Assembly: GCA_031180725.1 (NCBI GenBank)
Contig: JAPSLO010000002.1
Location: 516,925 to 580,924 of the forward strand
Direction: 5' to 3'
From: Roseomonas sp.
Lineage (GTDB): Bacteria > Pseudomonadota > Alphaproteobacteria > Acetobacterales > Acetobacteraceae
DNA: 64,000 nt
Below are positions 29,718-38,178 of this stretch, one piece after another. The notes under the pieces are model-generated. The model was not told the DNA's origin. It did not search any database and was given only the letters and a program-made list of their open reading frames with translations. Both the position numbers and the translations under genes were made by a program. Position 1 is the stretch's first letter; every line of letters begins with the position of its first letter.

Positions 29718-31087
29718 CACTTACGGAACGCCTCCAAGAGCGCTTCTTCACAGACCACATCCTCCGCTTCGGTCTGAGCGGGCACTACGTCTTTCTTTGG
29801 CCTGCCTGAGCGCGCGGCGAGCCGCGCCGCCTGTCGTGCTTCGCGCTCCGCCCGGCGAGCCCTGCGCTCCTCCCGCGTCAGTGCTGCTGCCGCGGACTCT
29901 CCGCTACGAATCCCGGGACTCCGGGGCCCTTTCCGTGGCCCTAGCTTCTTCAGGCCTGCCGCACTCCTAGCGGCCGTCATCCCCGTGGGCTCGGCCTGCG
30001 GCAGCAGTGGGACCCCTTGCGCCGCCATGAACAATGACATCGCGCGATGGACGCCTGCCGCGGTGACTGATCGCAGGTTCGGCTCGTAGAACCGGCCGCC
30101 CGCCTTTTGCGAGGTGATGATCTCGTAAGACGGAAAATAGTCCAGGTCGTCGAGTGTGGCATAGAGCTCGCCTGCCACTGCGCGAAGGATGGCCTTCGAA
30201 TGAGCCGTGGCGACTTCGACATGCTGTCCTGAAGCGGTCGCAGTCAGTGGCACCGGTGATACGGTGACGACGAATCGCATCGCCGGGTTGACCGCCCGCA
30301 GCCGGTCGCGCACTGCCAGGAAATCCGCAAGGATCTCGGGGTAGCTGTAGTTGCGGAAGGCGAAGACCGCTGGGTCATAGCTGCCCGCGATTGTCCCCGG
30401 TGCTGTCGGATATACAGTGCCGCTATCGCGATGGACCCAAGCCTCCGTCAGCCCGAAGGTGAACACAAAGACATCCGCCGAAGCAAAGACCTTCCTCACC
30501 TGCGCGAGATGATGGGCGCGCTGCTCCATCACGGCCTCGGGGCTTTCGAGACCTTCAGGCTCGACCCCCGGGCGCTGCGCGTCGTAGAAGCGCCCGTCAC
30601 GCTCCCAGACGGGCAGCGCTGGGGTGTATCGCCCCTCGGCCTCGTTGATTAGCTGCAGTAGCTGACGCACGGTATAGATGTTGGCGTAGCGGGCCGAAAA
30701 CAGGCCGTAGCCGAACCGTGCAGCGGTCGCAGGATCGGCACCCGGCGGTGGCGGTTCTGCATCGATGACAGCAAAGCCCTGCTGGCGTAGAGTGCGTCCG
30801 ACGTGCTGCGCGAAGCACGACCCCGCTGTGGCGATGCGATCGGCCTTCGATACGGTGAACCGAGGATGAAACAAATCACCGGGATCGTCGTCCGCACGCT
30901 CCGCGACGGCTTGGCGCCAGAAAGCACGGGCTGGTAAGTTCGAGTAGGGAGAAAGCACGACAGCGCCCTCTATTTTGGCTTCTGGAACAGCATGCTCGTG
31001 CTGCGCCCTATTCTGGTCAAGCTGTAACGGCTCGTCACCGCCACTGAGGGCGTTACCTTGCACAAACAGGCCCGGCCGCGCGCTCAC
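29717..31087 (-). CDS. GSCFA-domain protein
   Basis: About 456 aa. The family signature is at residues 68-75 (ATAGSCFAQH) with YGLFSARYANIYTVRQLLQL next, then FTFGLTEAWVHR and VTVSPVPLTATASGQHV, ending with a basic, Ala/Arg-rich low-complexity tail. GSCFA proteins belong to the SGNH/GDSL fold. The start is uncertain: GTG at 31087 gives extra N-terminal residues, and an in-frame GTG about 45 codons in has a better ribosome site. It pairs with the next gene in a lower-GC segment that may have been acquired. Confidence 0.75.
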   Translation of the reverse strand: MSARPGLFVQGNALSGGDEPLQLDQNRAQHEHAVPEAKIEGAVVLSPYSNLPARAFWRQAVAERADDDPGDLFHPRFTVSKADRIATAGSCFAQHVGRTLRQQGFAVIDAEPPPPGADPATAARFGYGLFSARYANIYTVRQLLQLINEAEGRYTPALPVWERDGRFYDAQRPGVEPEGLESPEAVMEQRAHHLAQVRKVFASADVFVFTFGLTEAWVHRDSGTVYPTAPGTIAGSYDPAVFAFRNYSYPEILADFLAVRDRLRAVNPAMRFVVTVSPVPLTATASGQHVEVATAHSKAILRAVAGELYATLDDLDYFPSYEIITSQKAGGRFYEPNLRSVTAAGVHRAMSLFMAAQGVPLLPQAEPTGMTAARSAAGLKKLGPRKGPRSPGIRSGESAAAALTREERRARRAEREARQAARLAARSGRPKKDVVPAQTEAEDVVCEEALLEAFRK

Positions 31088-31333
31088 ATCGGCCTAGGCC
31101 GGACGCTGTCCGTACCGGCTGCCTCTCATTCGGTCAATTGCCGATCAGCAGGTCAGGTCGCTGGCTTAGCCGACAGCCAGTAGGCTGCATGTTAGCGATA
31201 CCGCCCACAAGGCCGCAGCCGCAGCGGGCGCAGGTCTGGGCATTTCCTCGGGACCGAGATGGCCGGTCGGCTTCGGCGCTCCATCCGTGTGGCGAAACAC
31301 CCGCCAAAGTTAACGGGCGATCTCCTCGGCGCC

Positions 31334-32203
31334 TCAGCCCTGCCCGACCGCCTCGGCGACGCGCGTCAGCTTCTCCGGGTTGCGGGTGATGTAGATGGCG
31401 GTGATGCGGCCGTCCGCGATGTCCAGCGCGGTGGTCTGCAGCACGCCGTCCCGTTCCCGGCTGATATAGCCCGGCAAGCCATCGATCCAGGCCAGCCGGA
31501 TGAGTTCCGCCGGCCGGTACTTCAGCTTGCGGTGCAGCCCGGCGAACAGCCGCAGCACACGGTCCAGCCCATGAATCGGGTTCAGGAAGGCCAGCACCTT
31601 GCCGCCGCCATCGGACTGCGCAGTCACACCTTCGGCCAGCAGGCCGCGCAGCGTCTCAAGGTCGCCCGATGTCGCGGCCTCGAAGAAGGCCAGGGCGATA
31701 CGTTCACCCTCCGCCTTCGCCACCGGGAAGCGCGGGCGGGCGGCACGCACATGCTGGCGTGCCCGGCTGGCCAGTTGGCGCGCCGCCGCCGGATCCCGCC
31801 CGATCGCCGCGGCGACCTCCGGCAGGGGCACCTCGAAGATGTCGTGCAGGAGGAAGGCGGCGCGTTCCAGCGGCGAAAGCCGCTCCAGAGCCAGCATCAG
31901 GGTGAGGGTCAGATCCTCGGGCTCCGGCGCGGGGTCGATGATCGGTTCGGGCAGCCAGTGGCCCACATAGATCTCGCGCCTGGCGCGCGCCGAATCCATG
32001 GCATCGAGGCAGAGGCGGGAGACGGTGCGGGCCAGGAAGGCGGCCGGATCCCGCACCGCTTCCCGGTCCGCGCGCTGCCAGCGGATCCAGGCTTCCTGCA
32101 CCACGTCCTCGGCTTCCGCCATGGAGCCCAGCATGCGGTAGGCCAGGCGCAGCAGCCGGGGCCGCTGCGCCGCGAAGACCTCCGCCGCCGCGTCAGGCTG
32201 CAC
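31334..32203 (-). CDS. ECF41-type sigma factor with SnoaL-like C-terminal extension
   Basis: 289 aa. Sigma region 2 (YRMLGSMAEAEDVVQEAWIRW) and region 4 (LSPLERAAFLLHDIFEVPLPEVAAAIG) are followed by an about 110-residue SnoaL-like domain instead of an anti-sigma partner. The extension carries DGGGK (about residue 201) and NPEKL near the end, matching the DGGGK and NPDK(V/L) motifs of the ECF41 group, where the extension tunes activity. The GTG start at 32203 overlaps the CMD-like gene by 11 nt, the usual ECF41 partnership. Confidence 0.9.
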   Translation of the reverse strand: MQPDAAAEVFAAQRPRLLRLAYRMLGSMAEAEDVVQEAWIRWQRADREAVRDPAAFLARTVSRLCLDAMDSARARREIYVGHWLPEPIIDPAPEPEDLTLTLMLALERLSPLERAAFLLHDIFEVPLPEVAAAIGRDPAAARQLASRARQHVRAARPRFPVAKAEGERIALAFFEAATSGDLETLRGLLAEGVTAQSDGGGKVLAFLNPIHGLDRVLRLFAGLHRKLKYRPAELIRLAWIDGLPGYISRERDGVLQTTALDIADGRITAIYITRNPEKLTRVAEAVGQG

Positions 32204-32657
32204 GCGCCGTCCCTGCGGGATGCGCGGCCCGGAAGCCTACCTGCAGCCGGTTCCAGGTGTTGATGGCGCCGATGGCCAGGGTCAGCTGCACCTGCTCGGC
32301 CGGGCTGAATTCCGCCTGCAGCAGGGCGTAGTCCTCATCCGGCGCGCCGGTCTCGGCTAGCAGGGTCAGCGCTTCCGTCCAGGCCAGTGCCGCGCGTTCC
32401 CGCGAGTTGAACAGCGAGGATTCACGCCAGGCAGCCACCATGTGCAGGCGCATGGGGTCCTCGCCCATGGCCAGCGCTTCGGTCACATGCATGTGGATGC
32501 AGAAGGCACAGTGATTGAGCTGGGATGCGCGCAGCTTCACCAGTTCCAGCAGCCGCAGGTCCAGGCCACTGGCTTTCAGGCTGGCTTCCAGCGCCCGCAT
32601 GGCCTTGATGCCTTCGGGCGCCAGCTGGAAATGGTTGGGCAGGCGGGGGGTTGTCAT
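32193..32657 (-). CDS. Carboxymuconolactone decarboxylase/AhpD-like protein (ECF41 target)
   Basis: 154 aa from the ATG at 32657. It contains the AhpD-type redox motif CAFCIHMH (about residues 50-57), with a helical-bundle pattern and the C-terminal NTWNRL typical of CMD-like alkylhydroperoxidases. ECF41 sigma genes generally lie beside a CMD, oxidoreductase or epimerase gene (COE). Here an ECF41-type promoter precedes it, so the sigma factor probably drives its own operon. Confidence 0.9.
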   Translation of the reverse strand: MTTPRLPNHFQLAPEGIKAMRALEASLKASGLDLRLLELVKLRASQLNHCAFCIHMHVTEALAMGEDPMRLHMVAAWRESSLFNSRERAALAWTEALTLLAETGAPDEDYALLQAEFSPAEQVQLTLAIGAINTWNRLQVGFRAAHPAGTARAA

Positions 32658-32693
32658 GGTCGCACTCTCCTCAATGCGATTGCACGCCCCGAG

Positions 32694-32720
32694 GACGGCA
32701 CAGCAGAAGAGGGTGTGACA
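32694..32720 (-). promoter_or_regulatory. ECF41-type promoter
   Basis: On the minus strand TGTCACA (32720-32714), a 16-bp spacer, then CGTC (32697-32694), exactly the published ECF41 pattern. It lies 37 bp upstream of the CMD-like start at 32657. Confidence 0.88.
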
Positions 32721-32783
32721 TGCCGGCGCCAAAAAAAAGCGGCCGCAGGGCCCGGGCGGGGTCACCGCCCAGGCCGGGCCTCG

Positions 32784-33764
32784 TCACTCCGGCTGGTAGT
32801 TCACGCTGCGCAGAAGCTCCGACGCGCGGGTGATCTCGGCGGCGATGAACTGCCTGGACTGGGCCGGCGTCTCGATCACCGGCTCCAGCACCTGCTGGGT
32901 CAGGCGCTGCACGATGGCCGGGTCACGCATCGTCTCGTGCATCAGGGCGTTGATGCGCATGACGATCTCGTTCGGCGTGCCCTTCGGCGCCCAGACGCCG
33001 TACCAGGATCCGAACTCGTAGCCGGGCAGGCCGGCCTCGGCCATCGTCGGCACATTCGGCGCCAGCTGCGACCGTTCCTTGGAAGCGATGCCCAGGGCGC
33101 GGATACGGCCGCCTTCCACATGCGGCAGGATGTTGGAGGACGGGTCGATCAGCAGATGGACATTGCCCGCCATCAGGTCCTGCAGCGCCGGCTGGGTGCC
33201 GCGATAGGCCACCATTTCCAGATTCGCGCCGGTGCGGCGGTTCAGCTCGATCGTGGCCAGGTGGCTGGCGGCGCCGAGGGATGTGATGGCGATGCTCCAT
33301 TCCCGCGGGCGGGCCTTCGCGGCCTCGATCACCTCGGCCAGCGTCCGCTGCGGGCGGGCGGCGGTGATGGCCATCACCAGCGGTGCCTGGGCGGTGCGGG
33401 CGCAGACTTCCAGATCCGTCATCGGATCGAAATTCGCGTTTTTCAACACCAGCGGCATCACGGCGGTGTTGAAGGCGGAAGCCAGCAGTGTGTAGCCATC
33501 CGGCGCGGCGCCCAGCACTTCCCGCGTGCCGACCAGGCCAGCGCCGCCGGTGCGGTTCTCGGCCACCGCGACGGCGCCCAGCTTCTCCTGCAGGCGGGCG
33601 GCGGTGAGGCGCGCCAGCATGTCGTTGGCCGCGCCCGGCGGCCAGGGGCAGACCACCCGGATGGGGCGGCCGTGCGGCCAGGCGGCCTGCGCGCGGACAG
33701 TGGGCGCGGCCAGCAGGCCCAGGCTGCCGGCGGCGCCGGCGGCAAGCAGCGAACGTCTTTTCAT
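32784..33764 (-). CDS. Tripartite tricarboxylate (Bug/TctC) receptor 2
   Basis: 326 aa. Tat-style signal KRRSLLAAGAAGSLGLLA to VRAQ. Mature start RPIRVVCPWPPGAANDMLAR and loop ENRTGGAGLVGTREVLGAAPDGYTLL (span) are Bug signatures. It is the last gene of the IclR/acid-sugar/sialidase unit, 25 bp after the sialidase-like gene, so its ligand is probably a sugar acid or a precursor of one (inference). No TctAB is encoded nearby. Confidence 0.9.
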   Translation of the reverse strand: MKRRSLLAAGAAGSLGLLAAPTVRAQAAWPHGRPIRVVCPWPPGAANDMLARLTAARLQEKLGAVAVAENRTGGAGLVGTREVLGAAPDGYTLLASAFNTAVMPLVLKNANFDPMTDLEVCARTAQAPLVMAITAARPQRTLAEVIEAAKARPREWSIAITSLGAASHLATIELNRRTGANLEMVAYRGTQPALQDLMAGNVHLLIDPSSNILPHVEGGRIRALGIASKERSQLAPNVPTMAEAGLPGYEFGSWYGVWAPKGTPNEIVMRINALMHETMRDPAIVQRLTQQVLEPVIETPAQSRQFIAAEITRASELLRSVNYQPE

Positions 33765-33789
33765 GGTCGTTTCCTCCTTGATCGTTGGT

Positions 33790-34932
33790 TCAGGCCGTGG
33801 CCGCCTTCACCCAATCCTCGTCCACCCGCACATGGCGGATCGCCTGGCGGAAATGCGTGTAGGCCAGGTGCAGCGCGCCATCCGGCGCCTGCAGGATGGA
33901 AGGATAGGAAAGCTCGCGGTTGAGCTTCTCCTTCGAGTTGTTGGTCAGGCAGAAACCATCGCCGGTTTCCACATCGCGCCGGTGCGGCCAGGTGCGGCCG
34001 CCGTCCTCGGAGATGGCGATGGTCATCGGTGCGCGCGGCGCGCCCCAGAAGGCGTTGCGGCCAGTGACGGGCGCTTCCTCCGCCAGCTCGCCGCCGAGAT
34101 CGTCATAGAGTGATTTGCGCCGGGCGGTGGCGTCCGCCGCGCTGGCATGGTTGTAGGCCAGCGCGATATGGCCATTCGCCAGCACTGTCGCCTGGATGGA
34201 GCTGTTGTTGTTGGGCAGCTCCGTGCGCTCCGGCGCGGTCCAGTCGCGGCCGTTCATGGAACGCGAGGCGTAGATATTGTCCGCCCAGCGGCTGCGGTAC
34301 AGCGCCAGCAGCGAGCCATCCTGCAGCTTCAGGATGTTCATGTGTACGCAGCCCGTGCTGCCGGGCACGTCATGCTCCGACCAGTGCTGTCCCTGGTCAG
34401 TGGAGAGGAGGACGAAGCTGCTGTCGTCATCACCGCGCCAGGCACCGGCGGGCGGCGTCGGGCAACGCCAGGCCGGCAGCAGCCAGGCGCCATCCCGCAT
34501 CACAATGACGGGCTGGCGGATGAAGGTGCCGGGCCGGTCGATCAGCGTGCCGATCGCTCCCCAACTCGCGCCGCCATCGGCGGAGATGCGGTGGCGCACG
34601 ATGGCGGTGTCCTGGTAGCCAGAGACCTGCGCAGTCCAGAGCAGCCAGAGCTTGCCATCCGGCGCGGTGAACAGCAGCGGGTTCTGCTCCGACCGCGTCG
34701 GATCGTCGCTGAGCTTCACCGCTTCCGTCCATCCCGCCTCACCCGGCTTCAGGCGCGAGAAATGCACGGAGATGTCCGGGACGCCTTCCTGCGTGCCGCC
34801 GAACCACACGCAGCCCAGATCGCCATCCGGCAGCATGTGCAGGAAGGCGGCGTGGTTCTGCACGCAGGGCGTGGGAATGAAGTGGTCTTCGTGAACTGGC
34901 GCCAGTGCGCCGGCGGAAGCGGTGCCGTCCAT
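33790..34932 (-). CDS. Sialidase-like (BNR/Asp-box) six-bladed propeller protein
   Basis: 380 aa with no signal peptide. At least three Asp-box motifs of the SxDxGxxW type are visible: SADGGASW (about 160), STDQGQHW (about 222) and SEDGGRTW (about 335). Further sialidase-fold signals are NHAAFLHMLPDGDLGCVWFGGTQEG at the start and SYPSILQAPDGALHLAYTHFR near the end. This matches the neuraminidase-like BNR family found in bacteria that use rare sugars. Being cytosolic, it is unlikely to act on host glycans; a glycosidase or lyase for an imported acidic sugar is possible. It starts 2 bp after the Fe-ADH stop. Confidence 0.82.
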   Translation of the reverse strand: MDGTASAGALAPVHEDHFIPTPCVQNHAAFLHMLPDGDLGCVWFGGTQEGVPDISVHFSRLKPGEAGWTEAVKLSDDPTRSEQNPLLFTAPDGKLWLLWTAQVSGYQDTAIVRHRISADGGASWGAIGTLIDRPGTFIRQPVIVMRDGAWLLPAWRCPTPPAGAWRGDDDSSFVLLSTDQGQHWSEHDVPGSTGCVHMNILKLQDGSLLALYRSRWADNIYASRSMNGRDWTAPERTELPNNNSSIQATVLANGHIALAYNHASAADATARRKSLYDDLGGELAEEAPVTGRNAFWGAPRAPMTIAISEDGGRTWPHRRDVETGDGFCLTNNSKEKLNRELSYPSILQAPDGALHLAYTHFRQAIRHVRVDEDWVKAATA

Positions 34933-34934
34933 GC

Positions 34935-36044
34935 TCAGTACGCCTTGCGGTAGAGGTCGAGGATCTCGGCTTCGGAGATCTCGCGCGGGTTGAAGTCCAG
35001 CAGGCGGCGGATGGCGTGCGCCTCGGCCGCCATGGCGGGCAGGTCGGGATCCGCCACGCCCAGCTTCGATAGGCGCATCTCCAGCCCGAGCTTCGCGCAC
35101 CATTCGTAAGCGCCCTCGGGGCTGTCGACGCCCAGCGCATCCAGCGTCAGCCGCGTCTTCCCGGGCTGCGCCGGCGCGTTGAAGGCGAGGGTGTGCGGGA
35201 AGATCACCGCGCAGGCCAAGCCATGCGGCAGGTGGTGCCGCGTGCCCAGCGGATAGGCCACCGCATGGCCCGCCGTGGTGTTCACCGGACCCAGGCAGTA
35301 GCCACCGTACAGCGAGGCCAGCGCCAGACCCGCCCGCGCTTCCTTGTCTCTGCCATCCGCCACCGCGCGCGGCAGATAGCGGCCGACCAGCCGGATGCCT
35401 TCCAACGCATAAAGGTCGATCAGCGGATGGGCGCGCTTGCTGGTGAAGGCCTCGGCGCAATGCGCCAGCGCATCCACGCCGGTGGCGGCGGTGACGGCGG
35501 GCGGCACCGTCATGGTCAGATCCGGGTCCACCACGGCCAGGTCCGCCAGCATGAAGCGGCTCTGCACCGCCAGCTTCGCCTGGCTGGCGGGATCGGTGAC
35601 CAGCGCGCGCGTGCCGGCCTCGCTGCCCGTGCCGGCGGTGGTCGGCACCTGGGCGAGCGCGACGCGGCGGCCCTTTACCTTCTCCGGCCCGACCACCTCC
35701 TCCAATGTCTGGCCGCTGCCGGGCAGCACGGCGACCAGCTTCGCCAGATCCATCGCGCTGCCGCCACCGAAGCCGATGACGAGATACGGCTTCACCCGCG
35801 CCGCCATGGCCAGCGCCTTGTCCAGGTTCGGGATGTCGGGCTCCGGCTTCACCTCGCCGAACACCTCCACCTGCCCCTTCAGACCCAGCAGGCCGATGCG
35901 TGCGGCGTTGAAGGCATCCGCCACCACCAGGATCCGCGACAGCGCCTTCTCCTGCGCCCATTCGCCCACCAACGCGGCGCGCCCGCCGCCGAATTCGATG
36001 CGCGGGGGACGGAGGATCTCGATCGGCGTCAGCAGCGATGTCAT
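34935..36044 (-). CDS. Iron-containing alcohol dehydrogenase
   Basis: 369 aa. The NAD site is VIGFGGGSAMDLAKLVAVL (about 90-110) with PTTAGTGSEA. Metal ligands fall in DALAHCAEAF and in HAVAYPLGTRHHLPHGLACA. This is a group III ADH with the His and Asp iron ligands in place. By context it oxidises or reduces a C4 sugar alcohol or hydroxy acid. Its ATG overlaps the PdxA-like stop (ATGA). Confidence 0.9.
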   Translation of the reverse strand: MTSLLTPIEILRPPRIEFGGGRAALVGEWAQEKALSRILVVADAFNAARIGLLGLKGQVEVFGEVKPEPDIPNLDKALAMAARVKPYLVIGFGGGSAMDLAKLVAVLPGSGQTLEEVVGPEKVKGRRVALAQVPTTAGTGSEAGTRALVTDPASQAKLAVQSRFMLADLAVVDPDLTMTVPPAVTAATGVDALAHCAEAFTSKRAHPLIDLYALEGIRLVGRYLPRAVADGRDKEARAGLALASLYGGYCLGPVNTTAGHAVAYPLGTRHHLPHGLACAVIFPHTLAFNAPAQPGKTRLTLDALGVDSPEGAYEWCAKLGLEMRLSKLGVADPDLPAMAAEAHAIRRLLDFNPREISEAEILDLYRKAY

Positions 36045-37084
36045 GGCGTGTCCTCCGCCCGGGCAGCGCGACGCGCCGCCAGGGCTTCCGCGAATTCGAT
36101 GGCCTCGATCAGGCTGCGCTCGCTGGCGATGCCCTTGCCCGCGATGTCGAAGGCGGTGCCGTGGTCCACCGAGGTGCGGATCACCGGCAGGCCGAGCGTG
36201 ATGTTCACGCCTGACAGCGCATCCCATTTTCCCGTCGCGGGATCCACATGGAAGCCCAGCAGCTTCACCGGGATGTGCCCCTGGTCGTGGTACATCGCGA
36301 CCACCGCATCGTACTGCCCGGCGCGCAGCTTCACGAAGACCGTATCGCCCGGCACGGGCCCCACCACATCCATGCCATCCGCCACCGCCTGCGCGATGAC
36401 CGGCGCCGTCACTTCGATATCCTGTCGGCCGAACAGCCCGCCCTCCCCGGCATGCGGATTCAGCGCGGCGACGGCGATGCGCGGCTTCGGGATGCCCAGA
36501 TCCAGCAGCGCCCGATGCGTCAGGTCGAGCACCAGCCGGATGCGCTGCGGCGTGGCGCGCTTCGGCACATCCTCCAGCGCGATATGCGTCGTCACATGGC
36601 TGACGCGCATATTGCCATGCGCCAGCAGCATCACGCTGCCCTTCACGCCAGTCAACTCGGCCAGCATCTCGGTATGACCGGCATAATGGTAGCCGGCCTT
36701 GTTCAGCGCTTCCTTGTTCAGCGGCGCGGTGACGATGCCGCCGACGCGGCCCTGCATCGCCAGCTTCACGCCACGCTCCACCGCCAGATAGGCCAGCCGC
36801 CCGCCATCGGCGGAGAGCTGACCGGGCAAAATAGGCGCGCCTTCGGGCCCGGCCTGCAGGAATCCCAGTGCCGGCCATTCGCCGGCCTCCGTCACCTCGG
36901 GGATCGGCTCGCCGCCGACCAGCGCACGGGCACGTTCCAGCGCCGGCCCGCTGCCGATCAGCAGCAGCTTCAGTGCACCGGCGGCGATGCGCGGCGCCAG
37001 GGCGCCGCATGCCTTGACGATGATCTCCGGCCCGATGCCGGCCGGGTCGCCCATGGTGATGGCCAGGTGGCGTGGCGTGTTCAT
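36041..37084 (-). CDS. PdxA-family 4-phospho acid-sugar dehydrogenase (PdxA2-like)
   Basis: 347 aa. PdxA-type motifs are complete: ITMGDPAGIGPEI at the start, metal-binding His in GHTEMLAEL, NPHAGEGGLFG, and AMYHDQGHIP. In catabolic settings PdxA2 oxidises and decarboxylates 4-phospho-erythronate or threonate made by a DUF1537 kinase. That kinase is encoded immediately upstream with ATGA overlap. So this is a C4 sugar-acid pathway enzyme rather than a vitamin B6 enzyme (strong inference). Confidence 0.92.
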   Translation of the reverse strand: MNTPRHLAITMGDPAGIGPEIIVKACGALAPRIAAGALKLLLIGSGPALERARALVGGEPIPEVTEAGEWPALGFLQAGPEGAPILPGQLSADGGRLAYLAVERGVKLAMQGRVGGIVTAPLNKEALNKAGYHYAGHTEMLAELTGVKGSVMLLAHGNMRVSHVTTHIALEDVPKRATPQRIRLVLDLTHRALLDLGIPKPRIAVAALNPHAGEGGLFGRQDIEVTAPVIAQAVADGMDVVGPVPGDTVFVKLRAGQYDAVVAMYHDQGHIPVKLLGFHVDPATGKWDALSGVNITLGLPVIRTSVDHGTAFDIAGKGIASERSLIEAIEFAEALAARRAARAEDTP

Positions 37085-38178
37085 GCTGTCAGCCGATCCG
37101 CGATGAAGCCGTTGGCGGCGAGAAGGTCTCGCCAGAGACCATCTTCGCCGAAGGCGCCGGATTTGGAGATCACCTCCACCCCGTCCCAGCGCCCCCCGCG
37201 CAGCACCGAGCGCGGCACACCCGGGCCGACCAGGCCCCGCGTCGCCAGCGCAGTGGCGCCCAGCGCGTCGCACAGTCCTGCCAGCGTTGCGCCGCCCGCC
37301 ACCAGTAGCGCGCCGGGTGCCGGAAGACGGGCGATCAACGCCGCGAAGAGCTTCGCAATGCGTTCTGCCGCCACGGCGCGATCCATGCCCGCCGGCAGAT
37401 CCGCGCTGACCAGCGCCGCACCATCCCGCTGCAGATGCGCTGCGAGGCGGCCGGCACCCTCATCCTCCGCCAGCCGCAGCCACAGCGGCCCGCAGGCGGC
37501 AAGCTGCCGCAGCGTCGTGCCCTGGTCCGATCCAAACAGGCCCAGCACCGGTCCGCGCAGCGCGCGATCCACCGGCGCCGGCGCTTCCGCCGCCAGGGCG
37601 CGCGCCAGCCCGCCGCTGCCGCACCACAGAACCGGGCCAGGCGCCGCGCGGCCGCAGGCGACGATACGCGCCATCTCCTCCTCGGTGGCGGCGTCGAACA
37701 CCGCGATGCCCCGCGGCAGCGGCCGCGCGGCGTCGCCGGGGATAGCCTCCAGCCCCTCCGCCGCCAGCAATTCGGCCAGCGGCGCGGCCACCGGCCGCCA
37801 GGCCCCGTCGCGCAACGCCCATTGCGAACCGCCGCGCGTCACCCGGTCCTGCGCCGGGAAGGCCGGCGCCAGGACCACGCTGCGCCAGATGCCGCCCCGC
37901 AGGCAGGCCGCCAACTCGGCCATCGGATGGCCACGCAGCAGGCTGTCCAGCTTCTTAAAGGCAATATCGGCGCCGGACAGCAACGGCGCCGCCTGTGTCA
38001 CCCGTTCCACCGCGACCTCGCGCGGCGCCTCGCGCGTCGCGGTATCCAAGGCCGCGCTGCCGGCCTGCACCGTTCCACCGCGCGGCACGGGCACCGCGCC
38101 GCAAAGCCCGGCGAACTCCGCCGCGCTGTCCAGCGCGCCGGTCAGGTCATCGGCCAGCAGGCGCAGCACGGGCTTCAT
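37081..38178 (-). CDS. Four-carbon acid sugar kinase (DUF1537, DtnK/OtnK-like)
   Basis: 365 aa. The N-terminal substrate motif is LADDLTGALDSAAEFA, followed by FKKLDSLLRGHP. A glycine-rich ATP region GALLVAGGATLAGLCDALGA lies near residue 305, followed by KSGAFGE. Family members phosphorylate D-threonate, D-erythronate or 3-oxo-tetronate at O4. It is coupled to the PdxA-like gene (ATGA) and to the IclR gene upstream (ATGA). Confidence 0.9.
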   Translation of the reverse strand: MKPVLRLLADDLTGALDSAAEFAGLCGAVPVPRGGTVQAGSAALDTATREAPREVAVERVTQAAPLLSGADIAFKKLDSLLRGHPMAELAACLRGGIWRSVVLAPAFPAQDRVTRGGSQWALRDGAWRPVAAPLAELLAAEGLEAIPGDAARPLPRGIAVFDAATEEEMARIVACGRAAPGPVLWCGSGGLARALAAEAPAPVDRALRGPVLGLFGSDQGTTLRQLAACGPLWLRLAEDEGAGRLAAHLQRDGAALVSADLPAGMDRAVAAERIAKLFAALIARLPAPGALLVAGGATLAGLCDALGATALATRGLVGPGVPRSVLRGGRWDGVEVISKSGAFGEDGLWRDLLAANGFIADRLTA

